Part shown: positions 27,395 through 36,181 of the stretch, piece by piece
Layout: every line of letters starts with the position of its first letter
Position numbering within the stretch: position 1 is the first letter of the stretch
Assembly: GCA_944320195.1 (NCBI GenBank)
Contig: CALUGP010000004.1
Span: 62,001 to 126,000, forward strand
Length of the DNA: 64,000 nucleotides
Direction: 5' to 3'
Source of the DNA: an uncultured Prevotella sp.
GTDB taxonomy: Bacteria > Bacteroidota > Bacteroidia > Bacteroidales > Bacteroidaceae
Notes under the pieces: model-generated
Databases searched by the model: none
What the model saw: only the letters and a program-made list of their open reading frames with translations
Told to the model about the DNA's origin: nothing
Translations under genes and position numbers: made by a program

Positions 27395-27507
27395 TTTTCA
27401 GCCGTTTTTTTCATCTTTTACGTCAAAAAACATGAGTTTTCAAGTCATCTTACTATCCAATGGCATGCATGCGGCGGCAAATACGCAACAGCGTGATACT
27501 GGCGGTT

Positions 27508-27595
27508 TTGCAATTCATGGCCTTTTGGCTTGTAAAAGGCCATGAATCGCAACGCAAAAGACGGCCTTTTACAACGCAAAAGGCCGTCTTTTGAA
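27508..27595. repeat. Family A element 3 (4 x 22 bp)
   Basis: Units at 27508-27529, 27530-27551, 27552-27573 and 27574-27595. Units 1 and 2 pair (TCATGGCCTTTT with its complement) and units 3 and 4 pair (AAAAGACGGCCTTTT with AAAAGGCCGTCTTTT), forming two side-by-side hairpins. Confidence 0.9.
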
Positions 27596-27681
27596 AAACA
27601 ACCGTCAAACAGGCACAAAACAGGCGACGGCAAGCCGTTTTCTCGAAAATATTTATTAATATTGCATACAGACTATCAACA

Positions 27682-29826
27682 ATGAAAAAAAAGACGCATA
27701 TCATGAACAAAAGACTCCTCATCCTGCCCGTGGCAGGCATGGTGATGGCCGCCAACGGACAGACGGCGCAGCCGCAGCTGACTTACCCCGAGACGGCGAA
27801 AACAGACGTGGTGGACATGTATTTCGGCACCGCCGTGCCCGACCCTTACCGCTGGCTGGAGAACGACACGAGCGCACAGACGGCCGCATGGGTGGCCGCG
27901 CAAAACAAGGTTACCGGCGAATACCTGGCCCGAATACCCTTCCGCAATGCGCTGCTGAAGAGGCTCACCGACGTGGCCGACTATGAGAAAACAGGCGCTC
28001 CGTCAAAGAAACACGGCAAATATTACTTCTACAAGAACGACGGACTGCAAAACCAGAGCGTGCTCTACGTGCAAGACAGCCTTGACGGAACGCCCCGCGT
28101 GCTGCTCGACCCAAACAAGCTGTCAGCCGACGGCACCGTGGCGCTGACGGGAACGAGCTTCTCGCACGACGGCCGTTACATGGCCTACACCATCTCGCGC
28201 AGCGGTTCAGACTGGACAGAGATATACGTGCTCGACGCCGCCACAGGCCGCCAGCTCGGCGACCACATAGTGTGGGCCAAGTTCACGGGCGCGTCATGGC
28301 GCGGTGACGGCTTCTATTACAGCGCATACGACGCGCCCGAGGAGGGCAAGGAATACTCCAACGTGAACGAGAACCACAAGATCTACTACCACAAAATAGG
28401 CACTCCGCAGGGCGAGGACAAGCTTGTCTACGAGAACAAGGCTTATCCCAAGCGCTTCTACTCGGCCAGCGTAAGCGATGACGAGACGCTGCTCTTCATC
28501 TTCGAGAGCGGCGACGGGGCCGGCAACGCCGTCTACGTGAAAGACCTGACCAAGCCAGACGCACAGCTGACGGCCATGGCTACCGACATGAGATACCAAT
28601 ATTACCCCGTAGAAACGATTGACGGCAAGACATACATCTTCACCAACTACGGCGCGCCAAAAGGTCGGATAATGGCCGCAACGGCAGACAGGCCGGCACT
28701 GCGGGACTGGACCGAGGTGGTGCCTGAAGGCCGGTCGGTGCTATCCGGAGCGCAGGTAATCGGCGGAAAGCTGCTGCTCACGTACGACAAGGACGTGGCC
28801 AACCACGCCTATGTGTACTCGCTGGACGGCAAGATGGAGCACGAGGTCAGCCTGCCCGGCCTCGGCTCGGTGGGCTTCACAGGCGACAAGGACGACCGCG
28901 AATGCTTCTTCACCTTCACGTCGTTCACCGTTCCCGGCGCGGTCTACCGTTACGACATCGACAGCAACACCTATTCGCTGCTGCGTGCGCCCAAGGTTGA
29001 CTTCGACGCCGACGGCTTTGTAACCGAACAAGTGTTCTATCCCAGCAAGGACGGGACAAAGATACCGATGTTCCTGACGTACAAGAAAGGTCTGAAACGC
29101 GACGGCCGAAACCCCGTCTTGCTCTACGGTTACGGCGGCTTCAACATCAGCCTAAACCCCGGGTTCTCATCTTCACGCATTCCCTTCCTTGAAAACGGAG
29201 GCATATACGCGCAGGCCAACCTGCGCGGAGGAGGCGAATACGGCGAGGAATGGCATCTGGCCGGCACGAAAATGATGAAACAAAACGTGTTTGACGACTT
29301 CATCGCGGCGGCCGAGTGGCTGATATCCAACGGATACACCAACAAAGACAAGATTGCGATAAACGGCGGCTCAAACGGCGGACTGCTCGTGGGCGCGTGC
29401 ATGACGCAGCGGCCCGACCTGTTCCGCGTGGCCGTTCCTCAGGTGGGAGTGATGGACATGCTTCGCTATCACAAGTTCACCATCGGGTGGAACTGGGCCA
29501 GCGACTACGGCACAAGCGACGACTCCAAGGAGATGTTCGAGTATCTTAAAGGCTATTCGCCCCTGCACAACCTCAAGAAAGACACCCGTTACCCGGCCAC
29601 GCTCGTGACGACGGCCGACCATGACGACCGCGTTGTGCCCGCCCATTCGTTCAAGTTCGCCGCCACCTTGCAGGAATGCAACGACGGAACCACCCCCACC
29701 CTCATCCGCATTGACAGCAAGGCGGGCCACGGCGCGGGCAAGCCGATGAGCAAGGTGCTCGAGGAACAGGCCGACATCTACGGCTTCATAATGTACAACC
29801 TGGACATGGATTTCCATGCGGAATAA
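27682..29826 (+). CDS. Prolyl oligopeptidase (S9A family), exported
   Basis: A 714-residue serine peptidase that cuts short peptides after proline. A probable signal peptide (MNKRLLILPVAGMVMAANGQ, from the second Met at 27703) suggests the periplasm. The N-terminal beta-propeller domain opens with DPYRWLENDTSAQTAAWV. The catalytic domain has Ser564 in GGSNGG, Asp in DHDDR (646-650) and His683 in GHGAGK, the classic triad. Length is normal. The start may be 27682 or 27703. The gene stands alone between divergent and convergent neighbours. Confidence 0.95.
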   Translation: MKKKTHIMNKRLLILPVAGMVMAANGQTAQPQLTYPETAKTDVVDMYFGTAVPDPYRWLENDTSAQTAAWVAAQNKVTGEYLARIPFRNALLKRLTDVADYEKTGAPSKKHGKYYFYKNDGLQNQSVLYVQDSLDGTPRVLLDPNKLSADGTVALTGTSFSHDGRYMAYTISRSGSDWTEIYVLDAATGRQLGDHIVWAKFTGASWRGDGFYYSAYDAPEEGKEYSNVNENHKIYYHKIGTPQGEDKLVYENKAYPKRFYSASVSDDETLLFIFESGDGAGNAVYVKDLTKPDAQLTAMATDMRYQYYPVETIDGKTYIFTNYGAPKGRIMAATADRPALRDWTEVVPEGRSVLSGAQVIGGKLLLTYDKDVANHAYVYSLDGKMEHEVSLPGLGSVGFTGDKDDRECFFTFTSFTVPGAVYRYDIDSNTYSLLRAPKVDFDADGFVTEQVFYPSKDGTKIPMFLTYKKGLKRDGRNPVLLYGYGGFNISLNPGFSSSRIPFLENGGIYAQANLRGGGEYGEEWHLAGTKMMKQNVFDDFIAAAEWLISNGYTNKDKIAINGGSNGGLLVGACMTQRPDLFRVAVPQVGVMDMLRYHKFTIGWNWASDYGTSDDSKEMFEYLKGYSPLHNLKKDTRYPATLVTTADHDDRVVPAHSFKFAATLQECNDGTTPTLIRIDSKAGHGAGKPMSKVLEEQADIYGFIMYNLDMDFHAE

Positions 29827-29880
29827 GCCCGTAAGCATGCCATGCTCCACTTTCATTGCAACAGAAGGCGGCGCGTGGCA

Positions 29881-29968
29881 TTGCAAAAGGCCGTCTTTCG
29901 CAATGCAAAAAGCCGTCAATCGGCCTGCAAAAGGGCATCTTTTGCAGGCCGATTGACGGCTTTTTACA
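29881..29968. repeat. Family A element 4 (4 x 22 bp)
   Basis: Units at 29881-29902, 29903-29924, 29925-29946 and 29947-29968. Units 2 to 4 form a perfect 26-bp stem (29907-29932 with 29940-29965) and a 7-nt loop. It lies between the convergent prolyl oligopeptidase and tsaE genes. A degenerate fifth unit is at 29859-29880. Confidence 0.9.
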
Positions 29969-30000
29969 ATACGTTCCGTAACTCACTGACTGTCAAGCGA

Positions 30001-30414
30001 TTAGAACCTCACCACACGCGAGCCGTCGGCAGTCTCCTCTATTGTCACCTTCACGGCATCTTCAGGCAACAGGCTCTCTATCAGCTCGGGCCACTCTATG
30101 AAGCAAAGTCCGCCACCGTAAAAGTATTCCTCATACCCCATGTCATACACCTCGTCGAGCTTCTTGATGCGGTAGAAGTCGAAGTGATAGACGGTTTCGC
30201 CCGAAGTCTCCGACGTGTATTCGTTGACTATGGCGAACGTGGGCGACGTTATCACGTCATCCACGCCCAATACCTCACACACGGCCTTGATGAACGTGGT
30301 CTTGCCCGCGCCCATCTTGCCGTAAAACGCGAACACCCTGCCTGCGCCCATGTTGTCTACAAACTGGCGCGCGGCCTCGTTGATGTCGCTTAGATTGCTG
30401 ATTCTTATTTCCAT
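30001..30414 (-). CDS. tsaE: tRNA threonylcarbamoyladenosine biosynthesis ATPase
   Basis: TsaE works with TsaB and TsaD to make the t6A37 modification of ANN-decoding tRNAs. The 137-residue protein has the Walker A motif GKMGAGKTT (residues 32-40), the TSPTFAIVNEY block and YHFDFYRIKKLDEVYDMGYEEYF, all typical. The C-terminal IEWPELIESLLP is the usual Walker-B-like end. It lies downstream of porX on the same strand, separated by a family C repeat. Confidence 0.95.
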   Translation of the reverse strand: MEIRISNLSDINEAARQFVDNMGAGRVFAFYGKMGAGKTTFIKAVCEVLGVDDVITSPTFAIVNEYTSETSGETVYHFDFYRIKKLDEVYDMGYEEYFYGGGLCFIEWPELIESLLPEDAVKVTIEETADGSRVVRF

Positions 30415-30430
30415 AATGACATATATTTAG

Positions 30431-30626
30431 CACCCACCCCAGCCCTCCCGAAGGGAGGGAGCTTGAATAGCAACACACAGCAAAGTGGGTTTGTTTCTGT
30501 AAAAACATTTATGCCTCTATTTTGGTTGCTGCATACCGCCGACCGTACACACACCATATATCTTGCATATATTGAGCCAACAGGCAAAGCACGTCACGCT
30601 CCCTCCCTTTGGGATGGCTATGTTGG
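30431..30626. repeat. Family C inverted pair 1 (CCCTCCC/GGGAGGG)
   Basis: The left copy (30431-30470) reads CACCCACCCCAGCCCTCC and GAAGGGAGGGAGCTTG. The right copy (30598-30626) is an inverted, partly decayed version. Between them are 127 bp without a gene. The pair fills the gap between tsaE and porX. Confidence 0.65.
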
Positions 30627-30645
30627 ATGTCAGCTTAATACGGCA

Positions 30646-32280
30646 TCACCTCTTCCTCGGCCTCATCGTTACCAGAGGAACGAGCATCTCCTCCATCGAT
30701 ATGCCGCCGTGCTGGAAGGTGTCTTTGTAGTAGGACACGTAGTAGTTATAGTTGTTCGGGTAAGCGAAGAAAGCGTCGCCTGTGGCGAAAACGTATGAAG
30801 TGCTCAGGTTCGGGGCAGGCAGCATGGCCCTGTGAGGCTCCTTTATGGCGAACACCTCTTTCTGGTTGTAATTCAGGTTCTTGCCGAACTTATAGCGAAG
30901 GTTGGTGTTCGTGTTCCTGTCTCCTATTATCCTGACCGGCTTGGAGGCGCGTATGCTGCCGTGGTCGGTAGTCAGCACCACGGCATATCCGCCACGGGCA
31001 AGCATCCTGAAAAGCTCAGACAGCCCCGAATGGCGGAACCAGCTGAGGGTTATGCTACGGTAAGCGGCCTCGTTGTTGGCCAGTTCGCGCACCATCTTTG
31101 ACTCCGTGCGGGCGTGGCTAAGCATGTCGATGAAGTTGATTACAAGCACGTTCAGGTCGTTGGCCGACAACGAATTGAACTTCTGCAAGAACTTCTCCAC
31201 GCCCGCGGAGTCGTTTATCTTGTTGTAAGAGAAGATGTCGTGGCGGCGGAAACGGTCCAGTTGGGTCCTGATAAGCGGCCCTTCGTTGAGGTTCTTGCCC
31301 TCCTCCTCGTCCTCGTCCACCCACAAGTCGGGAAACATCGAGGCTATCTCCACCGGCATGAGGCCGCTGAATATGGCGTTGCGGGCGTACTGAGTGGCGG
31401 TGGGAAGTATGCTTACGTATGTCTGCTCGTCGATGTCGAACATGTCGCCTATCTCTTTTGCAAGCACGCGCCACTGGTCAAGGCGGAAGTTGTCGATGAC
31501 AATCATGAACACCTTTTCGCCCCCGTCGAGCAGCGGAAATATCTTCCGCTTGAACACGTCCACGCTCATCAGCGGACGTTTTTCGGCTTCTGCAGGCCTT
31601 GGCTGCCGCATCGCGCGTGGCGCATGCGCCCTTGCCGGCGCGCCGGATGCGGGCTGGTGGGCTGCGGCAAGGTCTTCCATCCAGTCCATGTAGTGCGCTT
31701 TCACATACTTGGCAAAGCCGTTGTCGGCCTCCTCTTTCTGCATCCTGAGCATCTCGGCCATGCCGCTGTCTGTCGAGCTGAGCTCCAGTTCCCAGTGCAC
31801 CAGACGGCGATAGATGTCCATCCAGTCGCCGATTGTCCCACACGCGCTTATCTGCATGGCAATGTCCTGGAAGCTTTGGCGGTATCCGCTCTGCGTAACC
31901 TCGGTCACAATTTCCCTGCGGTGTATGTTCTTTTTCAGCGAAAGGAGAATCTGGTTGGGATTGACGGGCTTTATGAGATAGTCGGCTATCTTGGAGCCTA
32001 TGGCCTGGTCCATGATGTTTTCCTCCTCGCTCTTGGTCACCATCACCACCGGCGTGGCCGGCGAAAGCTCCTTGATGCGCTGCAGGGTTTCAAGTCCGCT
32101 GAGCCCGGGCATCATCTCGTCGAGCAGAATCAGGTCGAAAGTCTTTTGCCGGCACAGGTCTACCGCGTCGGTGCCGTTGGTCACGGTCATCACGTCATAA
32201 CCTTTTTTCTCAAGAAAGAGTATGTGGGCGCGGAGCAGTTCCATCTCGTCATCCACCCATAAAAGTAATCCGTTGCTCAT
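30646..32280 (-). CDS. porX: PorX: T9SS response regulator with PglZ phosphatase-like domain
   Basis: PorX is an unusual two-component regulator that controls type IX secretion. The N-terminal receiver domain (1-120) has the acidic pair in WVDDE, the phosphoacceptor Asp54 in LILLDEMMPG, and Lys in LIKPVNPNQ. A helical linker (about 120-215) joins a PglZ/alkaline-phosphatase-like domain with metal-ligand segments MIVIDNFRLDQW and VLTTDHGS; in characterised PorX this domain hydrolyses oligonucleotides. The linker holds a Ala/Pro/Arg-rich insert near residues 210-235. It lies just downstream of porW. No porY histidine kinase is in the window. Confidence 0.93.
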   Translation of the reverse strand: MSNGLLLWVDDEMELLRAHILFLEKKGYDVMTVTNGTDAVDLCRQKTFDLILLDEMMPGLSGLETLQRIKELSPATPVVMVTKSEEENIMDQAIGSKIADYLIKPVNPNQILLSLKKNIHRREIVTEVTQSGYRQSFQDIAMQISACGTIGDWMDIYRRLVHWELELSSTDSGMAEMLRMQKEEADNGFAKYVKAHYMDWMEDLAAAHQPASGAPARAHAPRAMRQPRPAEAEKRPLMSVDVFKRKIFPLLDGGEKVFMIVIDNFRLDQWRVLAKEIGDMFDIDEQTYVSILPTATQYARNAIFSGLMPVEIASMFPDLWVDEDEEEGKNLNEGPLIRTQLDRFRRHDIFSYNKINDSAGVEKFLQKFNSLSANDLNVLVINFIDMLSHARTESKMVRELANNEAAYRSITLSWFRHSGLSELFRMLARGGYAVVLTTDHGSIRASKPVRIIGDRNTNTNLRYKFGKNLNYNQKEVFAIKEPHRAMLPAPNLSTSYVFATGDAFFAYPNNYNYYVSYYKDTFQHGGISMEEMLVPLVTMRPRKR

Positions 32281-32283
32281 GGT

Positions 32284-32356
32284 TACATTGTTTACCTTTT
32301 TACTTTTTTACCGTTTTACCGTTTCCGTCTCACCTTCTCGCTCTCTCATCTTCTCA
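32284..32356. repeat. Family B word run between porW and porX
   Basis: About 8-bp words (TTTACCTT, TTTACTTT, TTTACCGT, TTTACCGT, TTCCGTC) fill the gap between two genes of one strand. No opposite arm is seen. Confidence 0.5.
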
Positions 32357-32361
32357 GCTTT

Positions 32362-35300
32362 TTAAAACCCGTCAAGCTCATAGTATTCGTCCTCAAGTTC
32401 AAAGCCGTCTTGGCGGTTGTCCTCCGTGGGAGCGTCGTTGCCGCCGTCTTCAGCGCCGCCGGAACCGTCGTTGAACTCAATTATCAGCCCGTCTTGCGGC
32501 AGGTTGTTTTCTTCGGTTTTTTCATTGACGGCCTTTTGGCTTCCAATTGACGGTCTTTCGCCTTGTTGTTTGCCGCCTTTTGCAGGCTCATTTGCCGTCT
32601 TTTGCACAGGCGTTGCGGGCGGAGCGTCGGCCGGATCGGGAATAATCACCGTACCGTTCTGTGTGTCAGGCACTTCCGTCGAGGTTTGTCCTGTCTGCGG
32701 CTCGTTGTCTATCATAAACATGTTGCCCGTGTCTTGCGGCCCGGCCGGCGGCGTGCCGGTCTCCGCGTCGGGCATGACGGTTATGCCGCCATCATCCGGC
32801 TGACCATCCTCCGGCTCGTCGTCAGCGAACAGTCCGCCCTCTATTACTCCACCGTTATACAATCCTTCGCCGCCGTCTGAGCCAAGCTCGCCGCCCGGCT
32901 CTATCTCTATGCCGGCCGGCTCGGCAAGCAGACGCACCGTGCTTACCTTCAAAGGCACGAAGTGTTGTTCATAAAACTTGTCGTAATCATTATAGCTGTA
33001 CTGAGTGCCAAGAAGTTCAAGGTTGGCATCGCTGATTACGACAGGACGCGCCTTGGCGGCCAGACGGGCCACATTGGCGTTGCCGTGAAGCTGGCGCGCA
33101 TACTGCAAAGCCTCGTCGTAACTCAAGAATCCGCTCACCCTCATGCGCATAAATCCGCCCTGTTCGTCGGTCACGATGTCAAAGTTACGCACGATGAAGT
33201 TGGTGAAATTGAATCTCGCAAGTTCAAAAAGCAACCTGTTGCCGTCTACGGAGTCGGGCTGATACACCAACAGGAACGAGAAGGGCACGTTGCGTTCGGC
33301 CACAAACGTGCGCGCGGCGACGGAGTCGCTGTCGTTGAGCACAACCGTGCGGCGCTCCCAGATGATGCTAATGTCAAACTTTCCGCCGTACAACGGCCGC
33401 CCGGCCTTCACTCCGTTGATTATCATTCCGGCCATTTCGCCGACCTCGCTTTCGGGATATTTGCTTATAATCTCTTGCATGTCGGCCAGGCATCCGTCGC
33501 TGTCGCCGCTGTTGAGCTTGCCCAGTCCGCCTATGAAGATGAACTTGTCACGGTTGGCTCCCATGGGAAACCGCGAGGCCGAAAGTTCAGTGTTGGCCGC
33601 CACTTCGTCAAACCTGTCAGCCTTGAAGGCATCGTATGTGGCTGCATACAGGGAGTCTTCTATGTGTTCGCCGAAGCGCGCGTTGGCCTCATAGTCGGGG
33701 GCAGAGAGCAGCACTGTCCACTTGCTTTCCGAGAAATCGCGCTTGAGCAAGTCAAGATACGTGTGGGCACGCGCCTTGTCACGCCGCCGCGAATATAATA
33801 AGAAAAGGTGATAGTACGCCTCATCCATGTTCTCGTAACCGGCGTAATTGTCCGTAAGGCGGCGCAAGCTCTTCTCGCCCAACGCAAGGTTGTCAAGCTT
33901 GTCCTTGAAAATTACGCCCGAATGAAACAGTCCGTCGGCTATTATCTTATTGCTCTCAGCCACCTGTTCAGGCGTGAAAGGAATCTGTTTCAAATAATAT
34001 TCACGCTTGTGAGGGTCGTTGTGGGCGCTGTCCAGGACGTTTTCGATGGAGTCTTGCATTGCCTCGGCGGCCGCTATAGAGTCACGTTGCTCGTCGGTCA
34101 GCTCGCCGGGAACTTGATCCAGCGCGACTACGGTTCTGTTCACGCGCTGCCAGTCGTCAACGTTCTCACGCCGTCCCCATAGCTTCTGGAAAGTAGCCTT
34201 GCCCTGACTCACCGCCGTAGGGTTGTAGAAATACCACGTGCCCTGCTTGTCCGTCAGTCCGCCTGGAGGCCTGTTGGGCACCGTGTTGTTGCCCATGCCG
34301 CCCTGTTCGGCCAGATATTGCTGCGCCTCGGCCTCAGCCTTAGCTTCTCGCTCGGCCCTTTCCTTCTCTTCCAAAGCCTCTATCACACGGTCGATTGCCG
34401 CGTTTCGCTCCTCTTCAGGCATCTTGGCCAACGCCTGGAGAGAATCTTGCAGATGCACGGCGTCGGTGTACGGCACCAGTTCGTCAAGCACCTCTGAACG
34501 CCTTGCAAGCTGTTCATAATCCTTGCGTTCCTTGTCCAAGAGTCCGATTGCTTCTCCGTAACAACGCCGGGCGTTGCCGTAGTCCTCGCGTTCCCAATAC
34601 AAATCGCCGAGCGTCAACAGCAAAACGCCCTTCTCCATGCCGTTCCGCGTAGACTTGACGTTGCCCTGCTCATAGGCGGAAATGGCGTTCAGGGTGTCTT
34701 TTTGGTTAAGATATATGTTGCCGATGGCGTAAAACACCTGGTCAAGATACTCCTTGTTGTTGTCCGACCGAGCCATCCGCTTCAGCTTCTTGATCATCTT
34801 TCCCGAGTTTCGCCCGGCCATAACCTCGGTCATTGCGATGCGTGCGTTGAAGGCAAGTTCATACGGCGGACTTAGCCTCAACACCCTTCTGAACGCCTTG
34901 TAGGCCTTGTCCTCATGGCCGACGGCGGCCTCGAGCTGTCCCATAAGATACCAAAGGCGGGCTTTCTGCTTGCGGCGCATCTCGTGCCTGATGACTTTCC
35001 GCAGGTAAGGTATGGCCTCGGTGTACCGCCCCGCGTGGATGTAGTAGTCGGCATAGGTGTAGTCCCACTCCTTGCGTGCACGCCAATGTATTGAGTCGCG
35101 GCGCATCTTTGTCATCACGTCCTCGGCGTCATAAAGCCAGTCTTGCTCTATGTAACACTTTGCCAGCCATGCCCTCGCACGCCCGTAGATGGCCGGCTGC
35201 GTTGCGTAAAGGCGGCTCATGTAGGCGAAGGTTGACGCGGCTTCGTCAAACGCGCCCTTCATGAACTGGGCGCGGCCCATCAGCAGCCACGCCTTCCACA

Positions 35301-35703
35301 AGAAAGGGTTGTACTCCTTGCGGTTAAGCCATTCGATGTCTTTGGCCGTCTTCCGTCTGTTTTTCGTCCATTTGGGACGCCGCTTGATGCTATGCAGTCT
35401 GATAGCCTTCTGGCATTTCTCGATGGCCCGGTCAAAGTTGGCCTCGCCGAGGCTGCGGCTTTGGGGATTGCCGATGGTGTACAAAGGTATCATCTCAGTG
35501 AAGTTGTCCTTGTTGCCGGTCTCTTTTTCGAGCGAGCCGTCGATGTATGCCACCGTGCCATTATAATAAGTGTTGTACCGCGCGGTAAAAGAATGCCACC
35601 AACGGCTCTGCGGAGTGTTCTTCTCGGTAGAACACCCGACGACGGCCAAGAGCACCGCCAAAGCGAAAAACGTGATGATATGTCTTGTCCTTATGGCTTG
35701 CAT
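32362..35703 (-). CDS. porW: PorW/SprE-like TPR lipoprotein of type IX secretion
   Basis: A 1113-residue lipoprotein (MQAIRTRHIITFFALAVLLAVVGC) made mainly of TPR-like helical repeats. The opening STEKNTPQSRWWHSFTARYNTYYNG is characteristic of SprE/PorW, a lipoprotein needed for type IX secretion and, in flavobacteria, gliding. The KRRPKWTKNRRKT block and the long repeat region follow; the RMRVSGFLSYDEALQYARQL part near residue 860 is SPOR-like. The last 170 residues are low-complexity Gly/Pro/Glu/Asp. This tail contains a family A element (32519-32606), translated as PVQKTANEPAKGGKQQGERP and onward. It is upstream of porX on the same strand. Confidence 0.85.
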   Translation of the reverse strand: MQAIRTRHIITFFALAVLLAVVGCSTEKNTPQSRWWHSFTARYNTYYNGTVAYIDGSLEKETGNKDNFTEMIPLYTIGNPQSRSLGEANFDRAIEKCQKAIRLHSIKRRPKWTKNRRKTAKDIEWLNRKEYNPFLWKAWLLMGRAQFMKGAFDEAASTFAYMSRLYATQPAIYGRARAWLAKCYIEQDWLYDAEDVMTKMRRDSIHWRARKEWDYTYADYYIHAGRYTEAIPYLRKVIRHEMRRKQKARLWYLMGQLEAAVGHEDKAYKAFRRVLRLSPPYELAFNARIAMTEVMAGRNSGKMIKKLKRMARSDNNKEYLDQVFYAIGNIYLNQKDTLNAISAYEQGNVKSTRNGMEKGVLLLTLGDLYWEREDYGNARRCYGEAIGLLDKERKDYEQLARRSEVLDELVPYTDAVHLQDSLQALAKMPEEERNAAIDRVIEALEEKERAEREAKAEAEAQQYLAEQGGMGNNTVPNRPPGGLTDKQGTWYFYNPTAVSQGKATFQKLWGRRENVDDWQRVNRTVVALDQVPGELTDEQRDSIAAAEAMQDSIENVLDSAHNDPHKREYYLKQIPFTPEQVAESNKIIADGLFHSGVIFKDKLDNLALGEKSLRRLTDNYAGYENMDEAYYHLFLLYSRRRDKARAHTYLDLLKRDFSESKWTVLLSAPDYEANARFGEHIEDSLYAATYDAFKADRFDEVAANTELSASRFPMGANRDKFIFIGGLGKLNSGDSDGCLADMQEIISKYPESEVGEMAGMIINGVKAGRPLYGGKFDISIIWERRTVVLNDSDSVAARTFVAERNVPFSFLLVYQPDSVDGNRLLFELARFNFTNFIVRNFDIVTDEQGGFMRMRVSGFLSYDEALQYARQLHGNANVARLAAKARPVVISDANLELLGTQYSYNDYDKFYEQHFVPLKVSTVRLLAEPAGIEIEPGGELGSDGGEGLYNGGVIEGGLFADDEPEDGQPDDGGITVMPDAETGTPPAGPQDTGNMFMIDNEPQTGQTSTEVPDTQNGTVIIPDPADAPPATPVQKTANEPAKGGKQQGERPSIGSQKAVNEKTEENNLPQDGLIIEFNDGSGGAEDGGNDAPTEDNRQDGFELEDEYYELDGF
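32519..32606. repeat. Family A element 5, inside porW
   Basis: Four 22-bp units at 32519-32540, 32541-32562, 32563-32584 and 32585-32606, read through in the C-terminal tail of PorW. Here the units all lie the same way round and pair poorly, unlike the intergenic copies. Confidence 0.8.
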
Positions 35704-35781
35704 GTTGTTTGAACGGCGGTCACAACACCATTATTATATAACTCCCGAACGGCTGTTTTATTGCCTTTACGGGCACAGCCG

Positions 35782-36180
35782 TCAGCCTTCGACCAGCATG
35801 TAGGCCTCGTCCTTGAGCTGATCGGGCAGACTTACGCCGCGCAGACGCAGGCTGCGCAACCAGTCTTTCACCTCTTCGGGACGCATGGTGTACATCACCT
35901 CGGCGAACTCACCGGCTTCTTCATCCGTATAACCGTCGGCCCGTCGGCCGCGGAAACGGTCGAGTTCCTCGTCGTCAAAATACTCTATCTCTGCCACGGC
36001 GGCCTCCATCGCGCATTCCTGCAGGCAGCGGCCAGGCTCAGACGAGCATGTGGCACACGACTGCCCGGCCGGCGGTTCCTCTGCCGTCACGCTTCCGCCA
36101 CCCTTGCCGAACAGTTTTCTGAGCACAACGGCAAGCACAACGAGCACCGCAAGATACAACAACCACAGCAACGCTTCCAT
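35782..36180 (-). CDS. Small membrane-anchored protein, unknown function
   Basis: A 132-residue protein with one N-terminal helix (MEALLWLLYLAVLVVLAVVLRKLFG) and then a cytoplasmic or periplasmic part with five Cys (QSCATCSSEPGRCLQECAME), which could hold a metal, followed by an acidic helical end (DEEAGEFAEVMYTMRPEEVKDWLRSLRLRGV). I recognise it only as a conserved Bacteroidales hypothetical found after aroA. It begins 1 bp after the aroA stop, so the two are cotranscribed and probably translationally coupled. Confidence 0.75.
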   Translation of the reverse strand: MEALLWLLYLAVLVVLAVVLRKLFGKGGGSVTAEEPPAGQSCATCSSEPGRCLQECAMEAAVAEIEYFDDEELDRFRGRRADGYTDEEAGEFAEVMYTMRPEEVKDWLRSLRLRGVSLPDQLKDEAYMLVEG

Positions 36181-36181
36181 G

